Notes: generated by a model from the sequence alone, not told the origin. Numbered from the stretch's first letter, positions 45,715 through 53,753 are shown. The stretch: 64,000 nucleotides of DNA from an uncultured Ellagibacter sp. (GCF_934636505.1 NZ_CAKUAL010000002.1:5786-69785), one strand, 5' to 3'. Made by a program: numbers and translations.

Positions 45715-46554
45715 CTAAATCCCCCTCGGAGCGCGCATTGCGGGAAGCTCGCGGGCGTCGGACGAAGCGCGCGTCGCGGGCGGTGCGGTCGTGCCCGTCG
45801 GCGCCAACGTGCGGGAACCGAGCGTGCGGGGATGGCGGCCCGACGTGGGGGCGCTGCAGGGAGCGGCCGCACCTGTCGTCCGATCGACTTGGCCTTGCGC
45901 GCTGCCGCCTGCGTAGTACTCTGCCTCGATTGCGCGCGCCGTGTCGCCTGCGATGTCCTGCACCTGGGAGAGCCCCTGCTCGAGGAATTCCGCAACGCTC
46001 ATGATGTGCGCGCCGATATAGGCCATGTCCTCGATGTTCGCGCGCTGCACCTCGGGCGTGCGCGAGGAGGTGGCGTCCTCCAAGATGACGACGTTGTAGT
46101 TCAGGGAAAGAGCGTCGTAGCAGGTCGAGCGCACGCAGTTCGGAGTCGTGGTGCCCGCGAGCACTACGGTGTTTATTCCCTCGTGCGAGAGCACGTCGTC
46201 GAGCTGCGTGTCAAAGAACGCCGAGAAGCGCGGTTTCACCATCACGCGGTCGCCGTCTGCGGGCGTCAGCAGGTCGGGCCAGTTGAGCGAGCTCTCGTCC
46301 TCGCTTGCGGGGGAAAGCGGGCGCCCTCCGTCGCACCATTGCCGATAGCGCACGGGCTCCACGTTCGCGCCGTCGGCGCTGTAGATGCGGCGGATATGGA
46401 AGATGCTCATCCCGATTGAGCGCGCGAAATCGAGGGCGTGGGCGCATGCCGGCACCGTGTCCGCGGCGCCGGCAACGCATAGGGCGCTTGTGGGGTCGAT
46501 GAAGCCGTTTTGCATGTCTATCAGCAGGAATGCTGCACGTGTTGGTTCTATCAT
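45715..46554 (-). CDS. Isochorismatase-family cysteine hydrolase with long disordered tail
   Basis: 279 residues. The catalytic triad is Asp13 (LLIDMQNGF), Lys107 (MVKPRFSAF) and Cys140 (GTTTPNCVRSTCYDAL). The family includes nicotinamidases and N-carbamoyl hydrolases; the substrate is not apparent. The fold is complete by about residue 210. The last 70 residues are rich in A/T/R/P/S and low in complexity, probably a late extension. The SpoU gene follows. Confidence 0.85.
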   Translation of the reverse strand: MIEPTRAAFLLIDMQNGFIDPTSALCVAGAADTVPACAHALDFARSIGMSIFHIRRIYSADGANVEPVRYRQWCDGGRPLSPASEDESSLNWPDLLTPADGDRVMVKPRFSAFFDTQLDDVLSHEGINTVVLAGTTTPNCVRSTCYDALSLNYNVVILEDATSSRTPEVQRANIEDMAYIGAHIMSVAEFLEQGLSQVQDIAGDTARAIEAEYYAGGSAQGQVDRTTGAAAPCSAPTSGRHPRTLGSRTLAPTGTTAPPATRASSDARELPAMRAPRGI

Positions 46555-46734
46555 GGAATCGCTTTCCTTGTGGTCGGTCTTCGTAGTATAGCGCCTTGCG
46601 TCCCGGTGATGCCCGGCGCGAACGCGTGCGGGTTGTTAGGCAGTTTAGCGATTCATCAACGGAATCGGTGACGGTATGGGATTGCATGGGGAATGCGGGT
46701 ATACTCGTATTCTCAAGGAAAGAAAAGGGGAACA

Positions 46735-47688
46735 GTGTCACACGAAGACAATGCCGCCGAATCGGGCGCCCAGATACCTGACGGCGCACTCGACCGATAC
46801 GGAAATCCGACAGACCATCCAGCATTTAACCAGTTCGTCGCCACGATTTCGGCCCTCCGGGCCCCGGACGGCTGTCCATGGGATCGCGAGCAGACGCACG
46901 CATCAATCTCCCACAACATGATAGAGGAAGCCTACGAGGCCGTTTGCGCGATCGAGGAAGAGGACGTCGCCCACCTGCGCGAAGAGCTCGGCGACGTGCT
47001 TTTGCAGGTGGTGCTCCAAAGCCAGATCGCCGCCGATGCAGGGGAGTTCTCAATCGACGACGTGTGCGCCGATGTGAACGCGAAGATGGTGCGCCGCCAT
47101 CCGCATGTATTCGGCGGTCTCGAGGCCTCCAACGCGAGCGAGGTACTCGATGTGTGGGACCAGGTGAAACTTGCGGAGCGGCAGGCGACAGGCGACGCCG
47201 ACGGCTCGGGCGCAGGTGAGCCCGAGGGCCTGCTCGGCGGTGTGCCGCGCACCTTCCCCGCGCTCATGGAGGCGCAGAAGATTTCCCGCAAGGCTGCCGC
47301 CGTGGGCTTCGAATGGGATTCCATCGAGGACGTGTGGGACAAGGTTGCCGAGGAGAAATCCGAGCTCATCGAGGCGTATGCCGCTGCTCCGCATGCTGCA
47401 AACGGCAAGATCGACACCTCCGTGGCGGGCGAGTTCGGCCTTGACGAAAAGGAGGCGGCTCGTCGCGCCGAAGCGGCGGAGATGGAGTTCGGCGATGTGC
47501 TTTTCGCGCTGGTCAACGCGGGCAGACGCATGGGGATCGACGCCGAAAGCGCCCTTCGCGCCTCGAACGCGAAGTTCCGCGCCCGTTGGGCAGCGATGGA
47601 GGAAATAGCCTCCGAACAGGGGAAACGTATGCAAGATTTCTCGATCTCGGAGCAAAATGAGCTCTGGGGCGAAGTGAAGGGGAGATAA
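46735..47688 (+). CDS. mazG: Nucleoside triphosphate pyrophosphohydrolase MazG
   Basis: 317 residues from GTG 46735 (AAGGGG 4-5 bases upstream); a TATACT box lies at 46700. The first MazG domain shows CPWDREQTHASI, the metal-binding EEAYE and EELGDVLLQ, and ends VRRHPHVFG. The second, weaker MazG repeat lies at about 170-290 (KAAAVGFEWDS, EEKSELIE, EFGDVLFALVN). It hydrolyses NTPs and damaged nucleotides to NMP and can lower ppGpp stress signals. An alarmone synthetase gene begins after a single base, a telling pairing. Confidence 0.94.
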   Translation: MSHEDNAAESGAQIPDGALDRYGNPTDHPAFNQFVATISALRAPDGCPWDREQTHASISHNMIEEAYEAVCAIEEEDVAHLREELGDVLLQVVLQSQIAADAGEFSIDDVCADVNAKMVRRHPHVFGGLEASNASEVLDVWDQVKLAERQATGDADGSGAGEPEGLLGGVPRTFPALMEAQKISRKAAAVGFEWDSIEDVWDKVAEEKSELIEAYAAAPHAANGKIDTSVAGEFGLDEKEAARRAEAAEMEFGDVLFALVNAGRRMGIDAESALRASNAKFRARWAAMEEIASEQGKRMQDFSISEQNELWGEVKGR

Positions 47689-47689
47689 G

Positions 47690-48397
47690 ATGACGAGCGC
47701 CGCGCAGCTTTTGAGTGAGCAGGACCACAGGGACACGTGGTCGCTTACTATTGGCAAGGACATGTCGGATGAGGACATCGAGTTCGTGCGTGAGGCGGGA
47801 GCGAAGCTTCGCGAGCTGAGCCAGCGCTACCGCGCCGCGCTGCGCGAGATGGTCGTCCGCTTCGAAATTCTCGACCAGGACCTGAACCTGCGCAAAGACC
47901 GCACGCCCATCCATCATGTTGAGTCGCGCGTAAAGACCCCCGAGAGCATCATCGAGAAGATCGGCCGCTACGGCAAGGAGCGCACGCTCGAGAACATCGA
48001 GAAGTACATCATGGACATCGCGGGCATCCGCGTGATCTGCTCCTATATCAGCGACGTGTACAACCTGTTCGACCTGCTGCAACGTCAGGACGACCTGGAA
48101 ATCGTCACGGTCAAGGACTATATCGCCAACCCCAAGCCCAACGGGTACCGCAGCTTGCACGTGATTGTTCGCATTCCCGTGTACTTCCTCGATTCCAAGC
48201 AGATGGTGCCGGTCGAAATTCAGCTGCGAACCGTCGCCATGGACTTCTGGGCGAGCCTCGAGCACGACCTGAAGTACAAGGCGAAGCGCGAGATCGAGGG
48301 CATCGATTCCTACGGCGAGCTGAAGGATTGCAGCCGCATCATCGAGGACGTCGAAGCGCGCATGCAGATCCTCGCACGGGCGCTCGACTCCGAGTAG
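47690..48397 (+). CDS. Small alarmone synthetase (RelA/SpoT-domain GTP pyrophosphokinase)
   Basis: 235 residues, one base after the mazG stop, with AAGGGGAG upstream. It has only a synthetase domain: RVKTPESIIEKIGRYG, DIAGIRVICSYISDVYN, PNGYRSLHVIV, VEIQLRTVAMDFWASLEH and a helical C-terminus. There is no hydrolase, TGS or ACT domain, so it matches the RelQ/YjbM type that makes (p)ppGpp. Coupling with MazG puts alarmone production and NTP clean-up under one promoter. Confidence 0.93.
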   Translation: MTSAAQLLSEQDHRDTWSLTIGKDMSDEDIEFVREAGAKLRELSQRYRAALREMVVRFEILDQDLNLRKDRTPIHHVESRVKTPESIIEKIGRYGKERTLENIEKYIMDIAGIRVICSYISDVYNLFDLLQRQDDLEIVTVKDYIANPKPNGYRSLHVIVRIPVYFLDSKQMVPVEIQLRTVAMDFWASLEHDLKYKAKREIEGIDSYGELKDCSRIIEDVEARMQILARALDSE

Positions 48398-48501
48398 CAG
48401 GGGGCATTTCTCCGCGCGGTTGCCGCGTTCCTGCGGTTCTTTCTTGACTTGAAGCGAGCTTGAGGTTTTATCATGGGTGCATCACAGAGAGAGGAGCACC
48501 C

Positions 48502-49626
48502 ATGAACTCAGATTTCGCCCGCGTGTCGAAGCTTGGCTTCGGCTGCATGCGCCTGCCCCAGACCGACCCGAAAGATCCCACCGCAATCGATATCGAGCAC
48601 GTCAAACAGATGGTCGATGCCTACTTGGCCGGCGGCGGGAACTACTTCGACACCGCGTTCGTCTACCATAACGGCGCATCCGAGAAGGCCCTCGGGGAAG
48701 CGCTCGTCGCGCGCCACCCGCGCGAGTCCTACACCATCGCCACGAAATGCCTTGCCTGGGCATGCCCCGACGAGAAGACGGCGAAGTCGAATCTGCCCAC
48801 GTCACTTGAGCGGTTGGGAACCGACTACATCGATTTCTACCTGCTCCACAACGTGGGCGGAAAGCGTACGAAGGTTTTCGACGATTGGGGGATGTGGGAC
48901 TTCGCGCAGAAGGCCAAGCAGGACGGCCTGATCCGCCACGTCGGCTTCTCCATGCACGATGGCCCCGAGACGCTCGATCGCATACTCACCGACCACCCCG
49001 AGATGGAGTTCGTGCAGCTGCAGGTGAACTACCTTGATTGGGAAAGCCCGGTTGTGCAATCGCGCCGCTGCATGGAAGTGGCAGCCGAGCACGGTGTCCC
49101 CGTCATCATCATGGAGCCCGCCCGCGGCGGAATGCTCGTCAACCTGGTCGATCGCGTTGCGGCGCCGCTTGTTGCCTGCAGCCCCGAGAAGAGCCTCGCG
49201 TCGTGGGCGTACCGCTTCTGCTACAACCTGCCGGGCGTGCTCACGGTGCTCTCCGGCATGTCGACTATCGACCAGGTTCGCCAGAACATCGCTGACTTCA
49301 AGGCGAGCGAGCCGTTTTCCCAAGCAGAGACTGAAGCGCTTGCCCAGACGCGCGAAATCCTCGAATCGATTGCGGCGATTCCATGCACGAACTGCCGCTA
49401 CTGCGTGAAGGGGTGCCCGCAGGAGGTCGCCATTCCTGAAATCATGGGGCTTTTGAACCTCGAGGCGCAGGTCGAAAACAACAAGTTCGTGAGCGATCTG
49501 TACAGCTGGCAGGCGAAGCCCGGTCGCGCGTCCGACTGCATCGAGTGCGGACTGTGCGAGTCGATGTGCCCGCAGCAGATTGGCATCATCGAGAACCTGA
49601 AGACCGCCGTCGAGCATTTCGAGTAA
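48502..49626 (+). CDS. Aldo/keto reductase with C-terminal 4Fe-4S ferredoxin domain
   Basis: 374 residues from ATG 48502 (GAGAGGAG upstream). The TIM-barrel reductase has KLGFGCMRLP, NYFDTAFVYHNGASEKALG (Asp/Tyr of the tetrad), ATKCLAW with Lys and IDFYLLHNVG with His. After residue 290 come two cysteine clusters: Cys295-298-301-305 (CTNCRYCVKGCP) and Cys346-349-352-356 (CIECGLCESMCP). The enzyme should pass electrons between Fe-S centres and a carbonyl substrate, common in strict anaerobes. It is a lone gene. Confidence 0.93.
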   Translation: MNSDFARVSKLGFGCMRLPQTDPKDPTAIDIEHVKQMVDAYLAGGGNYFDTAFVYHNGASEKALGEALVARHPRESYTIATKCLAWACPDEKTAKSNLPTSLERLGTDYIDFYLLHNVGGKRTKVFDDWGMWDFAQKAKQDGLIRHVGFSMHDGPETLDRILTDHPEMEFVQLQVNYLDWESPVVQSRRCMEVAAEHGVPVIIMEPARGGMLVNLVDRVAAPLVACSPEKSLASWAYRFCYNLPGVLTVLSGMSTIDQVRQNIADFKASEPFSQAETEALAQTREILESIAAIPCTNCRYCVKGCPQEVAIPEIMGLLNLEAQVENNKFVSDLYSWQAKPGRASDCIECGLCESMCPQQIGIIENLKTAVEHFE

Positions 49627-49646
49627 GGTCGAGCGGGCTTTGGGGC

Positions 49647-49707
49647 GCGTGCGGCGGACCCGGGCGAGCGTGCGGCGGGTTCGGGCGAGCGTATGGCGGG
49701 CCCAGGC
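49647..49707 (+). repeat. 21-base tandem repeats
   Basis: Nearly three units of 21 bases, beginning GCGTGCGGCGGACCCGGGCGA at 49647 without its last base counted here as core, then 49668-49688 and a diverged third copy from 49689. They lie in the spacer after the reductase gene. Only three units with no uniform spacers, so not a CRISPR. Confidence 0.6.
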
Positions 49708-49867
49708 TGCACTCCCGGCTGCGCGAAGCGTCGCCGCACCCCGATTATTCACGCCTGTAACAAAGATGTAACAGCATCTGGCCTTTTCTTGTTCGACAAA
49801 GCCCTTGCGAGCCTTTATAGTGAACGAGATATCTCATCTTGCTTTTAATATGGAAAGGGGAAGGAAG

Positions 49868-50695
49868 ATGAAAATGAAGAAGCTGGGCGTGGTGCTCGCC
49901 GCTGGCGTGCTCGCCGCTTCGCTTGCCTTGTTCGGATGCTCCTCGAACAGCACCGCGGGCAACGACACCAAGAAGGACGATTCCGCCAAGGCCGACACGA
50001 GCTACACGCTTGTCAAGGATGGCACGCTCACGATGGGCACCTCCGCCGACTATCCTCCGTTCGAGAACCTCGAGAACGGTGAGGCTGTCGGCTTCGATGT
50101 CGATTTGTGCAAGGCTGTCGCCGACGAGCTCGGCCTCAAGTTCGAAGTCGTCAACAACCAGTTTGACACGCTGCTCACCGGCCTTGCCGCTGGCGGTAAG
50201 TTCGATGTCGTGCTTGCTGGCATGACCGTCGAGCCCGAGCGTGCGGAACTCGCCGACTTCACCGACACCTACTACGTCGATGACCAGGCCGTTGCCGTTA
50301 TGAAGGACGGCGCTATCACCAAGGACAACGCCAAGGAAGAGCTGAACAAGGCCGGCGTCATCATCGCCGTGCAGTCCGGCACCACCGGCGAGACCTACTG
50401 CCGCGAGAACTTCCCGAACGCGACCATCCAGCCCTATGGCAACTCCACCGATAGCTTCGCCGCTATGCAGGCTGGCCAGGCGACCGCCGTGTGCACCAAC
50501 GCCGCCGTCGTGAAGAAGATGCTCTCCGAGGCCTACAGCGACGCTCAGGTCGTCCTCGAGGTTGCGACCGGCGAAGAGTACGCCGTTGCCGTGAACAAGG
50601 ACAACCCGGAGCTCACCAAGGCCATCAACGAGGCCATCAAGAAGCTCCAGGACGATGGCACCGTCGAGAAGCTCGCTGCCAAGTGGCTCGGGTAA
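49868..50695 (+). CDS. Amino-acid ABC transporter substrate-binding lipoprotein
   Basis: 275 residues from ATG 49868 after AAGGGGAAGGA. The lipoprotein signal peptide ends LALFGC with Cys24 as the lipidated residue, then a Ser/Asp/Lys linker. The mature part is a family 3 solute-binding protein: GTSADYPPFE, VGFDVDLCKAVAD, LAGMTVEPERAEL, FTDTYYVDDQ and the hinge and C-terminal lobe ending KLAAKWLG. It captures polar amino acids outside the cell. No permease adjoins it. A family-matched permease and ATPase appear 3 kb on, beyond an accessory pocket. Confidence 0.93.
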   Translation: MKMKKLGVVLAAGVLAASLALFGCSSNSTAGNDTKKDDSAKADTSYTLVKDGTLTMGTSADYPPFENLENGEAVGFDVDLCKAVADELGLKFEVVNNQFDTLLTGLAAGGKFDVVLAGMTVEPERAELADFTDTYYVDDQAVAVMKDGAITKDNAKEELNKAGVIIAVQSGTTGETYCRENFPNATIQPYGNSTDSFAAMQAGQATAVCTNAAVVKKMLSEAYSDAQVVLEVATGEEYAVAVNKDNPELTKAINEAIKKLQDDGTVEKLAAKWLG

Positions 50696-50767
50696 ACGCC
50701 CTGCCGCACGCTGAGCGCCCGTAACGGGCGAGAGCTCGCGTGCCGATAGCGTTCAACCGCCATTGAC

Positions 50768-50836
50768 GCCCTATCCTGTCCGAGAGCGGCTCGCCGAGAA
50801 GCGAGCAAGCTCGAAGACGGGATAGGGCTTTTCTTT
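50768..50836 (+). terminator. Terminator of the binding protein gene
   Basis: GCCCTATCCTGTC (50768-50780) pairs with GACGGGATAGGGC (50816-50828) with one mismatch, enclosing a second small hairpin, then TTTTCTTTT. Confidence 0.75.
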
Positions 50837-50892
50837 TCTGGGGTCTCCCGTCGGCACTGGCACGTAGCACGAGATTGCCAAATCCAGCAAGG

Positions 50893-50949
50893 GCGTATAA
50901 AATACGCATCGATGGGCCCGGGATGACCGCTGATTCAAGTCACCGGGCC
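50893..50949 (+). promoter_or_regulatory. Palindrome and leader hairpin before the Abi gene
   Basis: GCGTAT-AAA-ATACGC (50893-50907) is a perfect palindrome and contains a TATAAA box. GGCCCGG (50915-50921) pairs with CCGGGCC (50943-50949), extended by TGAC/GTCA with a two-base bulge. It may be an autorepressed promoter plus a structured leader. Confidence 0.45.
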
Positions 50950-50975
50950 TAAATTGTATTTACAGGAGAAACCTT

Positions 50976-51716
50976 ATGGCAGACGCATGCGAGCACCCCG
51001 AAACCGAAATGCGGCGCGAGTGGGCCGAGCGCTGGCTCTCGCCTTCAAGGCTATCCTCTTACCTCGACCTTTGCGGCGGCGACGTCGACCGCGCGCTCGA
51101 CTTACACGAATGGAACCTCATGCTCGGGCGCGCCCTCATGGGCGACATTGCACACTTTGAGCTCGCACTGCGCAATGCTTACGATAGAATCCTCACCGAG
51201 CGCTTCGAAGGCGACGAGCACTGGCTCTTCGACGCGAGATCACCCGTGACGCGCCCCATCATGCGAATGAGCAAGGCGAAAAAGCAGCGCGATGTGAACA
51301 TGGTGAACCGCCGAGCCATCGACGACGCCCGCGGGCGGGCGCACGACCCGGCAAACCCCAATCAGGTGATCGCGGGCCTTATGCTCGGCTTCTGGGCGCA
51401 CATGACCGACCGTAGCCGCGAGCGAGACCTTTGGATCCCGTATCTGCACGCCGCATGGCCTGCCGGAACCGACAGGGCGAAGCTCAACCTGCAACTCGAA
51501 GCAATCAACAAGTTGCGCAACCGCGTCGCGCACAGCGAGCGCCTATTCAATCCGGGACCCGACGGGTGTTCGCCCGCAAGGGTCGACGCAGAGATGCTCG
51601 CTTTGTTCCGCGCTTTATCGCCGCAAGCTTACGAAGGTCTTTACGGCAATGAGAACACGACGACGGTCGAGAGGTTTCTCGATGACCACCCGTCGCCGAT
51701 AGATGTGAGGCTGTAG
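50976..51716 (+). CDS. Abi-like (Abi_2) HEPN-domain abortive infection protein
   Basis: 246 residues; AGGAGA upstream of the ATG. The N-terminus (LSPSRLSSYLDLCGGDVDRAL and WNLMLGRALMGDIAHFELAL) matches Abi_2-family proteins. The C-terminal helices carry the HEPN ribonuclease motif R-x4-H as Arg181 and His186 (KLRNRVAHSE). Such proteins stop phage growth by cutting RNA in the infected cell, sometimes as half of a toxin-antitoxin pair; no antitoxin gene is evident next to it. It stands alone behind a palindromic promoter in a pocket of accessory genes. Confidence 0.78.
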   Translation: MADACEHPETEMRREWAERWLSPSRLSSYLDLCGGDVDRALDLHEWNLMLGRALMGDIAHFELALRNAYDRILTERFEGDEHWLFDARSPVTRPIMRMSKAKKQRDVNMVNRRAIDDARGRAHDPANPNQVIAGLMLGFWAHMTDRSRERDLWIPYLHAAWPAGTDRAKLNLQLEAINKLRNRVAHSERLFNPGPDGCSPARVDAEMLALFRALSPQAYEGLYGNENTTTVERFLDDHPSPIDVRL

Positions 51717-51793
51717 CGGATCCGCCTGCCGAGTCCGCGCGTCCCCGAATCACCCCTTTTCAAGCCACCCGCTACGAACCCCGGCGGAAACCT

Positions 51794-51874
51794 GGGAATG
51801 ATTAAAGGTGCGACCTGCGGTTTCGCGAGCCATTTGAGTCATTCCCAAAATCGCGAATCAAGGGCCTGATTCGC
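51794..51874. promoter_or_regulatory. Two inverted repeats in the spacer before the GyrI-like gene
   Basis: GGGAATGA (51794-51801) pairs with TCATTCCC (51839-51846) across 37 bases. GCGAATCA-N6-TGATTCGC (51853-51874) is perfect. Both precede the promoter at 51984 and could end the upstream transcript or bind a regulator. Confidence 0.4.
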
Positions 51875-51958
51875 CCAAATTGCGCACGAATCAACCCCTC
51901 GGCGGTATGGTGCGACGCACATCGGTAGTACTCGGACTGAATTAGTCGCTGAGTGGGA

Positions 51959-51981
51959 ATAGAACAGACGTTCGGTTCTAT
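51959..51981 (+). promoter_or_regulatory. Operator-like palindrome ATAGAAC-N9-GTTCTAT
   Basis: Perfect 7-base arms occupy the position of the missing -35 box, ending two bases before the TATAAT at 51984. This suggests a regulated promoter, for example by a MerR- or TetR-type protein. Confidence 0.5.
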
Positions 51982-51983
51982 GG

Positions 51984-51989
51984 TATAAT
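51984..51989 (+). promoter_or_regulatory. Extended -10 promoter of the GyrI-like gene
   Basis: TGGTATAAT carries the TGN extension that can replace a -35 box. Confidence 0.55.
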
Positions 51990-51995
51990 GCGTGT

Positions 51996-52031
51996 CGGTG
52001 GGCGCGATTTCTTCCGAAGCCGTGCCCACCG
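51996..52031 (+). other. Hairpin at the 5' end of the GyrI-like mRNA
   Basis: CGGTGGGC (51996-52003) and GCCCACCG (52024-52031) pair perfectly. It begins about where transcription should start and may protect the mRNA or control it. Confidence 0.4.
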
Positions 52032-52083
52032 CTATATACGGACAAATATCGGCGGGAACCCAAGCTCTGGGAGGGCGGTTGCT

Positions 52084-52719
52084 ATGGCATATGATTTCAA
52101 GAAGGAATTCAAGGAGCTCTACAAGCCGTCGGGCAAGCCGAGCATCGTGACCGTTCCGCCCATGAGCTACATCGCCGTGCGCGGCAAGGGCGACCCCAAT
52201 ATCGAAGGCGGCGAGTATCAGGGCGCCATGCCGCTGCTCTACGGCGTGGCCTACACAATCAAGATGTCGAAGAAGGGCCCGCGCGAAATGAAAGGCTATT
52301 TCGACTTCGTGGTGCCCCCACTCGAAGGCTTCTGGTGGCAGGTTCGATCCAATGGTGAGATCGAACCTGCGCGGAAGGACGACTTCAGCTTCATCTCCTG
52401 CATCCGTCTGCCCGATTTCGTCACTCGCGACGATTTCGACTGGGCTGTTTCGGAAGCTGCCGCCAAAAAGAAGCTGGACTTCTCGGCGGTCGAGATGCTG
52501 AGGGTCGACGAGGGCCTGTGCGTTCAATGCATACACGCCGGGCCTTACGACGACGAGCCAGCGACCATAGACGCCATGCACGTATTCGCTGCCGAGCTGG
52601 GTTACGCGCCCGACTTCTCCGAAGCCCGCCTGCATCATGAAATCTACCTCTCCGACCCGCGCAGGTGCGCGCCGGAGAAGCTCAAAACCGTGATTCGCCA
52701 TCCTATTAAGCCGATCTAG
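52084..52719 (+). CDS. GyrI-like small-molecule-binding domain protein
   Basis: 211 residues from ATG 52084 (GGGAGGG 9 bases upstream). One GyrI-like/SOUL-type domain: KKEFKELYKPSGKPSIVTVP, YIAVRGKGDPN, the aromatic EGFWWQV region, and HAGPYDDEPATIDAMH near the end. Related proteins bind or hydrolyse cyclopropanoid and other toxic small molecules, or serve as effector domains of MerR and AraC regulators. Here there is no DNA-binding part. A palindromic operator overlaps its promoter, hinting at induction by a ligand. Confidence 0.85.
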   Translation: MAYDFKKEFKELYKPSGKPSIVTVPPMSYIAVRGKGDPNIEGGEYQGAMPLLYGVAYTIKMSKKGPREMKGYFDFVVPPLEGFWWQVRSNGEIEPARKDDFSFISCIRLPDFVTRDDFDWAVSEAAAKKKLDFSAVEMLRVDEGLCVQCIHAGPYDDEPATIDAMHVFAAELGYAPDFSEARLHHEIYLSDPRRCAPEKLKTVIRHPIKPI

Positions 52720-52927
52720 CGAAACGAAGCGCCGCAGCGCGCTCCATGCTCCGCTTTTGCGGCTTCGCATTTTCCGGTCGGCGAGAATCGCGTAAGCTGC
52801 CGCACCTTCCGACAGAAACGCAAGCATTCTGGCTGATGTCTTTCGAGATTGGCTCTTGGCTCCTTTTGCGTCGTGGAGTTATTGTACTCCCAAAAGTGAA
52901 ATTGAATTTGAGTTTTAGGAGCATTTC

Positions 52928-53080
52928 TTGAAGGGCAACAAATTGAAAAGTCGCGACAGATACCTCGAGGAGGCGATGCTCTTTCGCGACATCGATCTCA
53001 TCAAAGTGATCACGGGCGTGCGCAGGTGCGGCAAGTCGAGCCTCCTTGGTCTTATCAAAATGGCCATCGAGTGGGAATAA
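52928..53080 (+). pseudogene. Remnant of an AAA ATPase (DUF4143-type), N-terminal 50 codons
   Basis: TTG 52928 has AGGAG 6 bases upstream and opens a frame reading RYLEEAMLFRDIDLIKVITG and the Walker A GVRRCGKSSLLG. It stops at 53078-53080 after MAIEWE. Whole family members run to about 400 residues, so everything after the P-loop is lost. A following stretch cannot be joined by a simple frameshift. Confidence 0.7.
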
Positions 53081-53126
53081 TCCTGCCACGTTTTTGCCGG
53101 ACATAGTCGTCCGTGGCGTATCGTAG

Positions 53127-53219
53127 CGTTCCGGGCACCTCAACTTTTGGGATTGGTTCCGAGACGCAATCGACGAACTGCTCGATCAATCGAAAGAAGA
53201 GGAGTCTTATGGCGCCTAG
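53127..53219 (+). pseudogene. C-terminal scrap of an unidentified gene upstream of kptA
   Basis: An open stretch of 30 codons ends at TAG 53217 and reads like real protein (NFWDWFRDAIDELLDQSK). It overlaps the kptA start by 11 bases, as translationally coupled genes do. No start codon or upstream part remains. The family is not recognised. Confidence 0.45.
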
Positions 53220-53474
53220 GGAAATTCACGTTGCCGATAGCAAGTTCCTTGCGCTTATTCTTCGGCGCAAGCCCGAGGAAATCAGAATTTCTTTGGACGA
53301 GCACGGCTGGGCGGATGTTGACGAGTTGGGGCGCGGCATGGAAAGCCCATGGTCTACCTCGTTGACTCTGCCGCGATGATCGCACAGGGGCATCTCTTCT
53401 TCTTGTCTCAAAATGACGTTTGGTTGACGAAAAGCGCGTCCGTAGAATATCTTTCGGTGACTCAACAGGAGTAG
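53209..53474 (+). pseudogene. kptA: Decayed RNA 2'-phosphotransferase (KptA/Tpt1)
   Basis: ATG 53209 has GAGGAG upstream. The first 45 codons give SKFLALILRRKPEEIRISLD and EHGWADVDEL, the KptA N-terminus, and then leave frame, stopping at 53379. In another frame 53349-53474 gives VDSAAMIAQGHLFFLSQNDV then WLTKSASVEYL, the KptA C-terminus. About 270 bases of the middle, including the NAD-binding core, are missing. KptA removes a splice-junction 2'-phosphate from RNA using NAD. The intact ends point to an internal deletion rather than random chance. Confidence 0.75.
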
Positions 53475-53702
53475 CACCGTCAAGCCGAGCGACGGGGCGT
53501 GCGGGTCAGACGCATAGGAGCTGCCAGGCAAGAAATCCCGCTGTGAGCAAGCCGCGAGCGCTCAAGGGCGTTTAAAGGGGCTCAGGGACAGGTTTTGTAA
53601 TAGCCTTTGGAGTTATCGGAAATACCAAAACGCAGGTTGTGGACGTGCTAGAATTGCATGGCCTTTATTATGTAATTAACCGCTAGGGCTATGAACTGGA
53701 TG
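53475..53702. other. Spacer between kptA remnant and ABC permease
   Basis: No coding potential that I can support. AT content rises from about 53580. No clear promoter stands out, although the permease needs one here. Confidence 0.4.
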
Positions 53703-53736
53703 AGGCTCTCTTCGCGTTGGCGGAGAGGGCTTTTTA
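53703..53736 (+). terminator. Terminator-like hairpin just upstream of the permease start
   Basis: GCTCTCTTC pairs with GGAGAGGGC (one wobble or two) around loop GCGTTGGC, followed by TTTTTAA. It lies 20 bases before the ribosome site of the permease gene, so it either ends upstream transcription or acts as an attenuator. Confidence 0.5.
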
Positions 53737-53753
53737 ATCGTAGAGGAACGTAC

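Noticed and set aside
49647..49707. Tandem repeats as a CRISPR array
   Set aside because: Units are contiguous with no unique spacers, and no cas genes are present.
53127..53219. Assigning the fragment upstream of kptA to a macrodomain or ATPase family
   Set aside because: Thirty residues without a known motif are not enough.
50976..53474. Prophage or integrative element
   Set aside because: Abi gene and remnants suggest accessory DNA, but there is no integrase, att repeat pair, or structural phage gene.
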